Source: Moorella sp. Hama-1
Lineage (GTDB): Bacteria; Bacillota; DSM-521; Neomoorellales; Neomoorellaceae
DNA: 64,000 nucleotides
Reading direction: 5' to 3'
Assembly: GCF_023734095.1 (NCBI RefSeq)
Contig: NZ_AP024620.1
Coordinates: 2,724,501 to 2,788,500 of the forward strand
Part shown: in pieces, positions 8,894 to 17,452 of the stretch
How the letters are laid out: every line of letters begins with the position of its first letter
Numbering within the stretch: position 1 is the stretch's first letter
Translations under genes and position numbers: made by a program
The notes under the pieces: generated by a model
What the model was told of the DNA's origin: nothing
What the model saw: only the letters and a program-made list of their open reading frames with translations
Databases searched by the model: none

Positions 8894-10149
8894 TGCTTCT
8901 CCCCCTCGGGTTTCACGGTCACGCCGTCTTGGATTTTATCCGTGGGGTTCAAGATTACCTGATCGCCAGCCTGCAGGCCCGCCGTCACCTCGATATAGAG
9001 TTCATTCTCCAGCCCCGTCTGGACAACCACCTTCTGCGCCTTGCCGTCAACAATGCGGTAAACATAACGCTGGCCCTTTTCTTCCTGGACGGCTTCGAAG
9101 GGGACGGTCAGGGTCTGGGGCTTGCTGGCGATAGTAACCTTTAGGTCGACACTATAACCGGGTTTGAGCAGGGGCGCCGGCCCGGCCAGGGCGATAACGG
9201 CCTCCACCGTCGTCTCCGAACTCTGGTGGGACTGCCGGGTCACCGCCGCCAGGGCCGCCCGGGCCACTTTTCCCTGGTAGGTCGTGCTCCAGAAGGCGCG
9301 GCCGGTGATGGCCACGGCCTGTCCCGGCTGCAGGTTACCGCTGTCAGCCTCGGCCACGTTGGCCCGGATCTGCATGGTCGCCGGGTCCCCCACCCGTAAC
9401 AGGGTGGTTCCCGGGGTTACCCACTGACCAACCCTAGCCGTCACCTCCAGCACTGTGCCTTTTATGGGGGCGACCAGGGTTGTTCCGGCCAGCTGTTCCC
9501 GGGCCGCCGTGGCGGCGAGTTCCGCCTGGTGCAGCTGGGCCTCCAGGGCCGCGATATCCCCTGGCCGGGGACCGGCGGTCAGGGCCTGCAATTTGGCCTC
9601 GGCCTCCGCAACCTGGAGCTTCTGGCGAGCGACCTCATTCTGGGCCGCTTCCAGGTCGGCAGCCGGCACCGCCCCGGCGGCGGCCAGTTCCCGGGTCCGC
9701 TCCAGTTTCTTTTGCGCCTCCGCCAGGTTGACCCCGGCCTGCTCCCGGGCTATTTGGGCGGCCGTTACCTCTTCCGGGCGCGCCCCTTCCTTTGCTTTGG
9801 CCAGGTTGGCCCGGGCGACCTCTACGGCTGCTTCGGCTTCCCGGACCTTATCTGCCAGGTCAGGGGCCTCCAGGCGGATCAGGGTTTGTCCATTAGTGAC
9901 CCGGTCGCCCGGTTGCACCAGGACCGCCGCCACCTGGCCGGCGGTAGTCGCCGTTACCTCCTGCTCTCCGGCCAGCTCCACCCGGCCCGTAGTCAGGATG
10001 GTGGTGGTTAGATCCCGCTTTTCTACCCGGGCTGCTTTCACAGATAACCCGCCGGGCTGGCGGGTACGGTAGATGTTGGCCGTAATAATGGCCCCGATGA
10101 TCCCGATGACGGCGATGATGCCTGCAATGGTTAAAACCCTTTTCCCCAT
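8890..10149 (-). CDS. HlyD/MacA-type periplasmic adaptor subunit
   Basis: About 419 residues. One N-terminal membrane helix ([23 protein letters not shown]) is followed by a biotinyl-lipoyl-like half domain, a long alanine/glutamate-rich coiled-coil hairpin (roughly 95-210), the second lipoyl half ([21 protein letters not shown]) and beta-barrel/MP domains. It is a membrane fusion protein that works with the ATPase and permease encoded next. ATG 10149 is chosen, with GGAGG 5 nt before it; the in-frame TTG at 10161 lies within that site. In a Gram-positive cell the partner would be the cell surface rather than an outer-membrane channel. Confidence 0.9.
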   Translation of the reverse strand: MGKRVLTIAGIIAVIGIIGAIITANIYRTRQPGGLSVKAARVEKRDLTTTILTTGRVELAGEQEVTATTAGQVAAVLVQPGDRVTNGQTLIRLEAPDLADKVREAEAAVEVARANLAKAKEGARPEEVTAAQIAREQAGVNLAEAQKKLERTRELAAAGAVPAADLEAAQNEVARQKLQVAEAEAKLQALTAGPRPGDIAALEAQLHQAELAATAAREQLAGTTLVAPIKGTVLEVTARVGQWVTPGTTLLRVGDPATMQIRANVAEADSGNLQPGQAVAITGRAFWSTTYQGKVARAALAAVTRQSHQSSETTVEAVIALAGPAPLLKPGYSVDLKVTIASKPQTLTVPFEAVQEEKGQRYVYRIVDGKAQKVVVQTGLENELYIEVTAGLQAGDQVILNPTDKIQDGVTVKPEGEKQ

Positions 10150-10316
10150 GACAACCTCCAAATTTTTAATAGGGATGGCCTCTACCCACTCCGAAGTTTA
10201 TTACCCTTTCTGAAAATAGGGTTCTACCAAAAATGGTCACTGCTGGCATACAGCCACGGGCTGGTGGTAACAGGCTCCGGCCTTCAGTGCGGATTCCAAA
10301 AAGAAAGTGATATAGG

Positions 10317-10343
10317 AAAAGCCGGTCGTATAACCGGCTCTTT
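10317..10343. terminator. Terminator of the Yip1 gene
   Basis: AAAAGCCGGT...ACCGGCTCTTTT forms a GC stem with flanking A and T runs, immediately after the minus-strand stop codon at 10350. Confidence 0.7.
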
Positions 10344-10349
10344 TCGGGT

Positions 10350-11060
10350 TTAACCGGCGGCGGGGCTGAAGGCCGCCCCCGCCATACCTAAAGCCACGCT
10401 GAAAACTACATAAACCAGCCAGACAACAAAGGCCACCATCAAACCACACCGTTGCTCCACCCGGGCTACAGCCGCTGTCCCCATTCCCAGGAGAAGAAAG
10501 TTCCAGATTGTAAAGGGGTTGATTTTTGCCAGCAGCAGGTACCCTACACCTGGATGAGGCGCTGGTGGGAGCAGGGCTGCCAGGCTCAACTGAATCTGAT
10601 GCAGGGCTTCTGGGGGCAGGGACAGGAGTAAGACCGTCTGGATAAGGCCCCCCAGCAGGGCCGGTACCCAGGCCACTACAGTCACCGGCAACAGGTCGCC
10701 GTAGGTGGCCTGCAGGCCGAAGAAAACACGGCCCACCAGGCTGATAGCCACCGCCTCCAACACCCAGATCACCAGGGGGATGGCCAGGGCACCTAGAATG
10801 GCCATGGCCGGTACCCCATAATTGATAATCGTCGTAGCCATGGCCAGTTGGGGAGATCCGGCCGGTACGGGGCTTTGCTCCAGGGCCAGGAGGGCGGCGG
10901 CCTTGACTTTAGGCAGGGCGATCAGGGACAGGATGAGATTAAAACCCATCAGGGCCAGGGCCGGGGGCCAGAAGGGGGCCTTTTCCGGCCATTCACGAAA
11001 CGCTCCACACGGGTGTACTAAAACGCCTCCAAAACTGCCCACCCAGGAACCTGTCTGCAT
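10350..11060 (-). CDS. Yip1 family membrane protein
   Basis: About 236 residues with five predicted membrane segments. The order of a cytoplasmic N-terminus (HPCGAFREWPEKAPFWPP) and clustered helices matches bacterial Yip1-domain proteins, often encoded beside ABC exporters. Function is unknown. Either ATG 11078 or ATG 11060 could be the start: AGGAGG lies just before the latter, with only 3 nt of spacing, while the former has no visible site. Confidence 0.7.
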   Translation of the reverse strand: MQTGSWVGSFGGVLVHPCGAFREWPEKAPFWPPALALMGFNLILSLIALPKVKAAALLALEQSPVPAGSPQLAMATTIINYGVPAMAILGALAIPLVIWVLEAVAISLVGRVFFGLQATYGDLLPVTVVAWVPALLGGLIQTVLLLSLPPEALHQIQLSLAALLPPAPHPGVGYLLLAKINPFTIWNFLLLGMGTAAVARVEQRCGLMVAFVVWLVYVVFSVALGMAGAAFSPAAG

Positions 11061-11225
11061 TTTCCTTCCTCCTACCATTTTTTATGATGATTTCCATTTC
11101 CCCGGCGTCATGTCATCCAGGGCGGTGCTCCGCCAGAAGCTCTTCCTACTTTTACAGAACTCAATTCGCACCGCCGTCTATAAAATCCCGTTTAATGATG
11201 AATTTGTTTATATTTTAACATACAC

Positions 11226-11255
11226 ATTATATGGTACAGGTTAACAGCAGGTTAA
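11226..11255 (-). promoter_or_regulatory. Probable promoter of the Yip1 gene
   Basis: Read on the minus strand, TTAACC (11250-11255) and TATAAT (11226-11231) are 18 nt apart in AT-rich sequence, about 165 bp before the Yip1 start. Confidence 0.45.
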
Positions 11256-11367
11256 TAAATTATTAATTTTGGGTCTCGCCCCTGCCATTTTCTCCACCTT
11301 CAGGAAGATTACTGCCAGCTCTGGAATGGTAATGCTGTCTGTAATCCGGAACCAGGAGGTCGCGCTT

Positions 11368-11395
11368 AAAAACAACAAGCCCTGGTTAACAGGGC
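11368..11395 (-). terminator. Terminator of the GntR/ABC-2 operon
   Basis: On the minus strand GCCCTG-TTAAC-CAGGGC is followed by a T-rich run (TTGTTGTTTTT). It is about 70 bp after the permease stop codon. Confidence 0.65.
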
Positions 11396-11463
11396 AGCAG
11401 CATTAGCCACTGCCCCCAGCCTCGGCATCTGCCGGACAGGATTAAATCTTGCAAGCAGCCCGG

Positions 11464-12138
11464 CTAACGCACCTCCCGGCGGACAAAGGCCCGCCGGGCC
11501 AGGACAAGAAAGAGGACAAAGCAGGCCGCGGTCACCAGGGCCAGGAGTACCCCGGCTGCTACCAGGGGTGAAGGAAACAGCCCCATAGAACCCTGGTAGA
11601 GCCTTTGCCAAAGAGGACTATAACGGATTGTTTCAAAATAAAACATTAAGCCAAAATAAAAGACAAACCAGGTCATTAGGGAGGCGATCCTGGCAACCTG
11701 CATACCGAAACGGAAGAAGAGCCACAGGGTGGGGCTGTAAAGGATCCCCATGATGGCCAGGGAAGAGACAAGACCCCAGATAACCTCCGGCCCGGTAACT
11801 ACTTTTAAGCCCGTGACACTAATAAGGGTTACTATAACCAGTCCACAGACTCCGCCCAGGAGACCACCCAGGACCAGTTCCAGAAATTTGGCATCCACTA
11901 TCGCCCTGGCCGGCACGGGTAAGAGCCGCAAAAAGCTGAGGCTATTGTTTTTATCCTCGATTGCCAGGGAACTGAGGACCAGGAGATAGGCGGAGATCCC
12001 GCTGCTAATGGCCAGGATCGCCGCTGCTCCAGCCTGAAAGCCAAAAAAGTAGCTAAAAAATAGCAGAACTAAAACCCACCAGGCCTGCCGCCGCAAGAGA
12101 TAGAAATCCTTCGCCACTAATCCCCACATAATTATCAT
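11464..12138 (-). CDS. ABC-2 type permease
   Basis: 224 residues with six predicted membrane segments and a short cytoplasmic start (GLVAKDFYLLRRQAWWVLVL), as in ABC2_membrane_2 permeases. It is immediately downstream of an ATPase gene with no gap, and GGAGG precedes the ATG. With the ATPase and the GntR regulator it forms a YtrA/YtrB/YtrC-like module; in Bacillus the related operon responds to cell-wall antibiotics. The substrate here is not known. Confidence 0.85.
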   Translation of the reverse strand: MIIMWGLVAKDFYLLRRQAWWVLVLLFFSYFFGFQAGAAAILAISSGISAYLLVLSSLAIEDKNNSLSFLRLLPVPARAIVDAKFLELVLGGLLGGVCGLVIVTLISVTGLKVVTGPEVIWGLVSSLAIMGILYSPTLWLFFRFGMQVARIASLMTWFVFYFGLMFYFETIRYSPLWQRLYQGSMGLFPSPLVAAGVLLALVTAACFVLFLVLARRAFVRREVR

Positions 12139-13047
12139 CTAAGCCTCCTCCACCTTCGGCCACTCGTTACCAGCCAGGATAAGCATAATCTCTTCCAGGC
12201 CCAAAGGCCGGCGGGTAACCTCGCCTGCCGCCAACGCCTGCAGCTCCTGCAGCAAACGCGGGTTGTAAGCGCTGGTAACGGCCGCTACCTCCAGACCGCG
12301 TTCCTTCACATAGGGCACCAGGCGCTGTACCTGCCGGAGCTGGCCCGCATCTTTTAACCGGAAGGTAAGCTCCTGCCACTGCTCCAGGATGGTTTCCTTA
12401 TCGCCGTCCAGGGCTATCCGGCCGCCGACGATATAGGTCACCCGGTCGGCCACCTTCTCGATATCTTCGATGATATGGGAGGAAAAGAACACCCCCCGGG
12501 TCTCGTCCTGAATTACTTCCAGCAGTTCTTGCACCAGGGTGTGACGCACCACCGGGTCCACCCCGGAGGTGGGCTCATCCAGGATTAAAACCTCGGGCCG
12601 GTGGGCCAGGGCCAGGGCCACCGCCAGCTTGGTGCGATTGCCCTTGGAGAGCTGCTTGACTGTTTTGTTGCCGGGAACCTGGAATTTAGCCAGCAAAGCA
12701 TGGAAAAAGGTATCGTCCCAGGTGGGGTAATAGCGGCCAAGGAAACTGCCCAGCCAGTAACCGGTGGCCTCTTCATACAACTGGCTGTTTTCCGGGACAT
12801 AACCCAGGCGGGACTTGATCGCTACCTCGTCCCGGTCCCAGGTCCGCCCCAGCACCTCTACCCGGCCGCCGTCCGGCCGGACCAGATTGGTAATGATGCG
12901 GATGGTGGTGGTTTTCCCGGCGCCGTTGGGACCGACGAAGCCCAGGATACAACCCGGCGGTAGTTCCAGGTTAATGTCCTGGAGCTGGAAACCGGGATAC
13001 GCCTTGCTGACGCCCGTCAGGCGGAGAAGCGGTTGCGCTGCGCTCAA
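12139..13047 (-). CDS. ABC transporter ATP-binding protein, YtrB/BcrA type
   Basis: About 302 residues. Walker A GPNGAGKTT, a degenerate signature (LSKGNRTKLAVALAL instead of LSGGQ), Walker B VLILDEPTSGVDP and H-loop SSHI are visible, followed by a C-terminal extension of about 80 residues. The SKGN signature is typical of the YtrB/EcsA group. I prefer TTG 13047, which has GGAAGGTG 7 nt before it, over ATG 13083, which has no ribosome binding site. It works with the permease encoded directly downstream. Confidence 0.88.
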   Translation of the reverse strand: MSAAQPLLRLTGVSKAYPGFQLQDINLELPPGCILGFVGPNGAGKTTTIRIITNLVRPDGGRVEVLGRTWDRDEVAIKSRLGYVPENSQLYEEATGYWLGSFLGRYYPTWDDTFFHALLAKFQVPGNKTVKQLSKGNRTKLAVALALAHRPEVLILDEPTSGVDPVVRHTLVQELLEVIQDETRGVFFSSHIIEDIEKVADRVTYIVGGRIALDGDKETILEQWQELTFRLKDAGQLRQVQRLVPYVKERGLEVAAVTSAYNPRLLQELQALAAGEVTRRPLGLEEIMLILAGNEWPKVEEA

Positions 13048-13080
13048 AGTTGGACACCTTCCCTCAATGGAATAAACGTT

Positions 13081-13142
13081 CATACCGCTGGCGCGGCACT
13101 AGCAGTGGATGAAAACGGTAAAAAGCGTCATTTTCATGATAG
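13081..13142 (+). repeat. Dispersed short repeat, copy 2 (DENGK repeat)
   Basis: Contains GCACTAGCAGTGGATGAAAA and TCATTTTCATGATAG, matching the other three copies. One frame encodes VDENGKKRHFHD. It overlaps the region just upstream of the ABC ATPase gene. Confidence 0.6.
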
Positions 13143-13328
13143 TCATTTACGCCAGTCACCCATACAGTATTAGTAATCAGGCCACGTGAAGCCTGGCTTC
13201 AGGTCTAACCCCGGCAGATGCGCCCGGCCTGGTTCCTCCTGGCCGGCGGGGCGCGAGGTCCTCCCACCTTGGTTGCCGGAAGGCTGTAGGGTGGTACGTG
13301 ATAACAAGGGCGTTTAACCGGGCCGTCT

Positions 13329-13718
13329 TTACCCGGGTGGCTCTCGTCCCCGCCCGAGAAGCTCATCCAGGAGTGCCCGGAGCTCCTGCTCCTGCATGCC
13401 CACCCGCCTGGCTTCCTGGATGGCGGCGTGGAGGTGTTCCTTTACCCGAGCCTGCTTCAGGGAGGCTACCATCTCCGGCCGGACCCCGGCGACAAAGGTC
13501 CCCAGGCCCGGACGGGTGATAATCAGGCCTTCCTTTTCCAGCTCCAGGTAGGCGCGTTTGGTGGTGATCATACTGGTGGTCAGCTCTTTAGCCAGCTCGC
13601 GGATGGAGGGCAGCTGGCTGCCAGGGGGCAGTTCACCAGCCAGGATTTTGGCCCGCACCTGCTCCATGATTTGTTGGTAAAGGGGGACCGGGTTCCGGGG
13701 TGAAATGGAAAATAGCAT
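13329..13718 (-). CDS. GntR family regulator, YtrA subfamily
   Basis: 129 residues. A winged helix occupies residues 1-75 (PVPLYQQIMEQVRAKILAGE, LPSIRELAKELTTSMITTKRAYLELEKEG, then the GLGTFVAG wing). Only a short C-terminal tail of about 50 residues follows, the mark of the YtrA subfamily. Such regulators usually repress their own operon with the adjacent ABC genes. The ATG is preceded by AGGT and lies about 50 bp from a strong promoter containing a dyad. Confidence 0.9.
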   Translation of the reverse strand: MLFSISPRNPVPLYQQIMEQVRAKILAGELPPGSQLPSIRELAKELTTSMITTKRAYLELEKEGLIITRPGLGTFVAGVRPEMVASLKQARVKEHLHAAIQEARRVGMQEQELRALLDELLGRGREPPG

Positions 13719-13768
13719 CTTTTTTTACCTGCCCGCTCTATTTTAACCCTATTATCTGTATAGTACCG

Positions 13769-13814
13769 TGTATAATCTATATATACATTATAGCTAAAAA
13801 AATAGCCCTGTCAA
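13769..13814 (-). promoter_or_regulatory. Promoter and candidate operator of the GntR/ABC-2 operon
   Basis: On the minus strand TTGACA (13809-13814) and TATAAT (13787-13792) are 16 nt apart. A dyad TGTATA-N7-TATACA at 13769-13787 lies directly downstream of the -10 box, well placed for repression by the GntR protein. The operator role is inferred. Confidence 0.7.
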
Positions 13815-13836
13815 GGGAGAACGGATAACTAGAAAC

Positions 13837-14409
13837 TTAAAAGATACTTTCTACTTGCACTACCAACCCGGCTATCACCCGCGACCTTACCGTCCCCTGC
13901 TGCTCCGCTTCCTGGTCCAGGACGAACTTCCCGTCCTGTAAACAAAAGACCTGTACTGATTTTTGCCGGGGATCGACAATCCAGTATTCCCTGACACCAC
14001 TCTTTTCGTAAACCTTATATTTGGTACGCAGGTCGTAATAGCCGGTCCCGGGGGAAAGAATCTCCACTACCAGATCCGGGGCGCCCTTAATGCGCTTCTC
14101 TTCAATAATGTCCAGCCTCGAGGTGGCAATAAAAATAATGTCTGGCTGGTAGGTTTCTTCTTCATCCAGATAGACATCAACCGGGGCATATAAAATAACC
14201 CCCAGCCCCTTCTCCAGGACAAAGCCCGCCATTTGTAATTCCAATTTCATGGATACCATCTGGTGATAGGGTGTCGGTGAAGGCGTCATTACCAGTTCCC
14301 CCCCGATCAGCTGATAGGGCGACCCTTCCGGCAGGCGGCAATAATCCTCATAGGTATACCGTTCCCGGCCTGCCGCCAGTTCCGCCAGGGTAAGGCTCAT
14401 CTCCTGCAC
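13837..14409 (-). CDS. Uma2 family (DUF820) endonuclease-fold protein
   Basis: 190 residues with the Uma2/DUF820 pattern: YTYEDYCRLPEGSPYQLIGGELVM at the start, VDVYLDEEETYQPDIIFI in the middle, and the PD-(D/E)XK core APDLVVEILSPGT followed by KYKVYEKSGVREYWIVDP. The family has a restriction-endonuclease-like fold but its biological role is not established; copies are numerous in cyanobacteria and thermophilic Firmicutes. GGAGGTG lies 6 nt before the ATG. It is a single-gene unit. Confidence 0.9.
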   Translation of the reverse strand: MQEMSLTLAELAAGRERYTYEDYCRLPEGSPYQLIGGELVMTPSPTPYHQMVSMKLELQMAGFVLEKGLGVILYAPVDVYLDEEETYQPDIIFIATSRLDIIEEKRIKGAPDLVVEILSPGTGYYDLRTKYKVYEKSGVREYWIVDPRQKSVQVFCLQDGKFVLDQEAEQQGTVRSRVIAGLVVQVESIF

Positions 14410-14544
14410 CTCCTCATCTGGTAGTGAATTTTATTATTGACAGCTTTTTTCTTTATTTTACCTAAGGGTTACCGATTGAGCAAGGGAGAATGCCTGGAGC
14501 TTTATTCTTAACTCCATATCCCTTTACTCCCGGGCACCGGGAAA

Positions 14545-14632
14545 GCGAAAAAGGCGCCGCAGCGCCTTTACCAGAACTATAGTAACGTAGAAGTGGAACC
14601 CTTACTTAATCGACCCTGCTATCTTCCCACTT
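14545..14632 (-). repeat. Copy of the 3' end and terminator found after the GH18 gene
   Basis: This segment matches 24314-24401 closely and in the same orientation: hairpin AAAGGCGC/GCGCCTTT, then TATAGTAACGTAGAA and CTTACTTAATCGACCC. On the minus strand it would end a gene in KIAGSIK and terminate it. Here the body of that gene is absent. Confidence 0.6.
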
Positions 14633-14697
14633 AAACTGGCTGCGTCTGATCAAGGTAGCTTCATCCACATCTGCATCTTCTTCTCCTTTGGGGGTCC
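14606..14697 (-). pseudogene. Short 3' remnant of an unidentified gene
   Basis: The minus strand has an open stretch of about 30 codons encoding a charged tail (GEEDADVDEATLIRRSQFKW) and ending at a stop just before the copied terminator. It breaks off at about 14697 where a chitinase-like remnant begins on the other strand. I do not recognise it. Confidence 0.25.
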
Positions 14698-14699
14698 CC

Positions 14700-15124
14700 T
14701 TCACTATATTAAGAGGCCATGCCCTGGCAGTGGTTCATGTCACGGACGGCGATGGTACCATTTCTTCCCTGGTGGCGAGTGAGGTTGCTATGACCAGGGC
14801 AGTCAATGATATAACGAAAGAGGCTCGATGGTGTCACGGCGTAAACCTCGATTTTGAGGGCCCGGGTTATCAGGATAGCGGAGAACAATTACCAATCGTA
14901 CAGGGCAGGTTTACCAGGTTCATGGGGCTGCTGTCCACTCAGTTGAAGACCGCCGGCCTTAACCTGACCCTTACCCTCCACGCTCCCAACAACGCTTATA
15001 AGGGTTATGACTACAAAGCAGCGGGAGAAATTGCTGACCGGATTATCATTATGGCTTAAGACTATAGTTCCACACCGGAGCCGGTAAGCCCTCTCGAGCA
15101 AGCTGTGGAGATGGCCCGAAGAAA
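14700..15124 (+). pseudogene. GH18 (chitinase/YaaH-like) gene fragment
   Basis: The translated segment matches the middle of the GH18 protein encoded at 24474-25793: VTDGDGTISSLVASE, HGVNLDFEGPGYQDSGEQL and LTLTLHAPNNAYKGYDYKAAG. The catalytic DxDFE-type motif survives as NLDFEG. An in-frame TAA replaces a codon after IIIMA, and similarity continues for about 20 codons more (TPEPVSPLEQAVEMARR). Both ends of the protein are missing, so this is a dead duplicate. It runs opposite to the intact copy. Confidence 0.8.
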
Positions 15125-15175
15125 TCTGGCGAGATTTCCTCATACCCGGTCATTGACCAAAATCGCTCCCCCTCA

Positions 15176-16606
15176 CTATTTCCCGGCGGAAGCTACCTGG
15201 GCCGTGGTTACCTCTAAATCGTATTCCTCCGGCCTCCATTTTTCGATATCCAGCTCTTTTTGTATTTCGTACCAGAACTCTTCCCCGTCGTCGGGTATTG
15301 TTTCGATTTGGGAGCTGATGATGTCCAGCCACTTCTTCTCTCTGGGGGACACCAGAACTTTGCCCTGGGCCATCCCCCGCTTGATGACCTCCACCGCCAG
15401 GGCGGCCGCCTTTTTGGTCGCAATGAAAGCGTCCTTTTCCTTAACCAGTTCCTGACTGATCTCCAGCACTATGCCCGGCTTCAGGACGTAGGCCTGGGGA
15501 TCAAGCCTGGAATCGGAGTCGGCCAGCCAGTCCCGCATCTTCAGGGCAAAGCTGCGCCCGTCCGCCGCCGCTTCGTTCATCAGCCGGCAGTCGTAGATAA
15601 GCTGTTCCGTGGATACAACGGGTGCCGGAGCGCTCAGAAGCTTGACGTTCTGGACGGATTCGTTGCTCCACATGTCGCAGACACAGGCTGCGATGTTGCC
15701 GATGGCACTTAAATGGGCACATGCCGCCGTCTTGCCTTCCATGGAAATTGGCACCCCGGCGATGGCTTTCATGTATGGCCCCTCATAGCCGCAGTCTTTA
15801 TCAGGCCCGGTGGCACCCATTTCCAATGCCACCAGGCTCCTGGGGATGGTGGCCACCCTGTCCACCGCCGCAAACACCCTGGGGATCATCCCCTGTTCCG
15901 CCAGGGCGAGGGCGGTGTTGGCAAACCCGCATGCCGTATCTCCACCGGCTATTGAGCCGGTCCGTTCGGCGATCCTGACAATGTTGGACCAGAGGAACCG
16001 CATGTCCCTGGCCCCCAGGACACCCAGGGCGAAAATGGCCTTCCTGATGTTGCAGGTGACGAGCGCCTCGTCGTGGACCTCCTTGCCGCCCGTAGACTCG
16101 ATGGACAGGATATCAGCCCCGGCCTCGGCGCATTTCTCGAAGGTGATGAACATGTTTTCCAGGAGTTCGCCCCGCCTCATCAGCGGCGGCCTGAGAATCT
16201 CCCTGGTATCGTTTGGGGTACACCTCAGGAGGCTTTTCAACCCGTACTTATCCTCGTACTCGTACATCTTGTCCCGCAGGATTTTGTTAATCTCGATCCC
16301 CCACTTCGGCTTCATGGTAGTCTCCGGGAGCAGTTCAAGTTCCACGATGATGCCGGGGGCGTACAGGTCCTTCGCCCTCTTTAAAATCCCCTCGATCATC
16401 TCCGCATACTGCCTTCTGACTTCGGGCATGGTGCTCTCGTCAATATTCATCGGCGGAAGGGTCATGTTGATCTCGGGGTAAACCGTCCCTCCACCGATCA
16501 CCATGCCGTTCTTTGCTCTCACGGGATGGGGCGCAATCCCGTAAACGAAATCATCAAGAGATTTGACCGCCAGTTCGCCGAAGGTTTTAACAGGCTTGTA
16601 ATCCAT
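15176..16606 (-). CDS. mtaB: Methanol:corrinoid methyltransferase MtaB
   Basis: 476 residues, the length of MtaB. This zinc enzyme moves the methyl group of methanol onto the Co(I) corrinoid of MtaC. The three zinc ligands known from the Methanosarcina enzyme have clear counterparts: Glu in DILSIESTGGKE, Cys in GDTACGFANT and Cys in EGKTAACAHLSAIGN. The gene is last in a minus-strand unit of pterin methyltransferase, mtaC and mtaB, with AGGAGG before the ATG. Such clusters let acetogens grow on methanol. Confidence 0.95.
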   Translation of the reverse strand: MDYKPVKTFGELAVKSLDDFVYGIAPHPVRAKNGMVIGGGTVYPEINMTLPPMNIDESTMPEVRRQYAEMIEGILKRAKDLYAPGIIVELELLPETTMKPKWGIEINKILRDKMYEYEDKYGLKSLLRCTPNDTREILRPPLMRRGELLENMFITFEKCAEAGADILSIESTGGKEVHDEALVTCNIRKAIFALGVLGARDMRFLWSNIVRIAERTGSIAGGDTACGFANTALALAEQGMIPRVFAAVDRVATIPRSLVALEMGATGPDKDCGYEGPYMKAIAGVPISMEGKTAACAHLSAIGNIAACVCDMWSNESVQNVKLLSAPAPVVSTEQLIYDCRLMNEAAADGRSFALKMRDWLADSDSRLDPQAYVLKPGIVLEISQELVKEKDAFIATKKAAALAVEVIKRGMAQGKVLVSPREKKWLDIISSQIETIPDDGEEFWYEIQKELDIEKWRPEEYDLEVTTAQVASAGK

Positions 16607-16668
16607 TATGGATTCCCTCCTATCCCTTCCTTAATTCCGGCTTTAGCCGGGGCTGCCGCCCGGTCTTC

Positions 16669-17328
16669 CTACGCCGACAGGTCAACCCGGCCGTTTTCCT
16701 TCTGGAGCTGCTTGCAGAGTTCGGTGGCCGAGGCGGCATCGGGGGCGTACCCGTCTGCCCCGATCTCGTCCGCAAAACCCAGGGTGATAGGCGCTCCGCC
16801 GACGATCACCTTTACCTTGTCCCTCAGCCCGGCTGCGACCAGGGCATCGATGGTGGACTTCATGTTCATCATGGTGGTGGTCAGCAGGGCAGACATGGCC
16901 ACGATGTCCGGCTGGTACTTCTTCACCGCCTCCACGAATTTACCCGGCTCGATATCCACGCCCAGGTTGTAAACCGTGAAACCGCTGCTCTCCATCATCA
17001 TGCCTACCAGGTTTTTACCGATATCGTGCAGGTCCCCCTTGACGGTTCCCAGCACGATCTTCCCCATGGACGGCATGTCAAAGGCCTGCTGGCTCTCCTT
17101 CACCACCTCCACGCCGGCGTTCATCGCCCTGGCCGACATCAGGACCTCCGGCACGAACATCTCGTTGTTCTTGAACAGCACACCGACCCGATCCATGCCC
17201 GCGATCAGGCCCTTGTTGATCACATCCAGAGGGTCCGCTCCACTGCTCAACAAACTCTTTGTAACTTCCACTACCCGTGCTTCATCACCATCAAATACCG
17301 CCTGTGACAGTTCATCAAAGCTGGCCAT
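16669..17328 (-). CDS. mtaC: Methanol-specific corrinoid protein MtaC
   Basis: 219 residues: a helical cap (about 1-85) and a Rossmann-type B12 domain with the base-off/His-on motif DxHxxG in TVKGDLHDIGKNLVG. The SALLTTTMMNMKSTIDAL and VGGAPITLGFADEIGADGYAPDA segments complete the binding site. It carries the methyl group between MtaB and the pterin or corrinoid methyltransferase. ATG 17328 is chosen because GGGAGGA precedes it; a longer frame starting at 17460 would overlap the upstream gene and add 44 unrelated residues. Confidence 0.95.
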   Translation of the reverse strand: MASFDELSQAVFDGDEARVVEVTKSLLSSGADPLDVINKGLIAGMDRVGVLFKNNEMFVPEVLMSARAMNAGVEVVKESQQAFDMPSMGKIVLGTVKGDLHDIGKNLVGMMMESSGFTVYNLGVDIEPGKFVEAVKKYQPDIVAMSALLTTTMMNMKSTIDALVAAGLRDKVKVIVGGAPITLGFADEIGADGYAPDAASATELCKQLQKENGRVDLSA

Positions 17329-17452
17329 CTCGACAAATCCTCCCTCATTTTTAATGATTTTTGATTGACCCGTAATCCCCGCCGGACACATCCGGCCCCT
17401 ACGGGAAAGAGATGCGGCCGGGTATTGCCGGGATACCGGAGCACGGCTGGTA

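Larger units (their letters stand above)
11061..11463. other. Intergenic region with promoter and terminator, no gene
   Basis: About 400 bp between the Yip1 and ABC-2 permease genes, both on the minus strand. It holds a probable minus-strand promoter (11226-11255) and the terminator of the ABC-2 operon (11368-11395). I see no credible coding sequence. Confidence 0.6.

Noticed and set aside
14889-15143. Minus-strand frame opposite the GH18 fragment
   Set aside because: It is the shadow of the GH18 remnant, whose similarity to the intact gene is clear on the plus strand.
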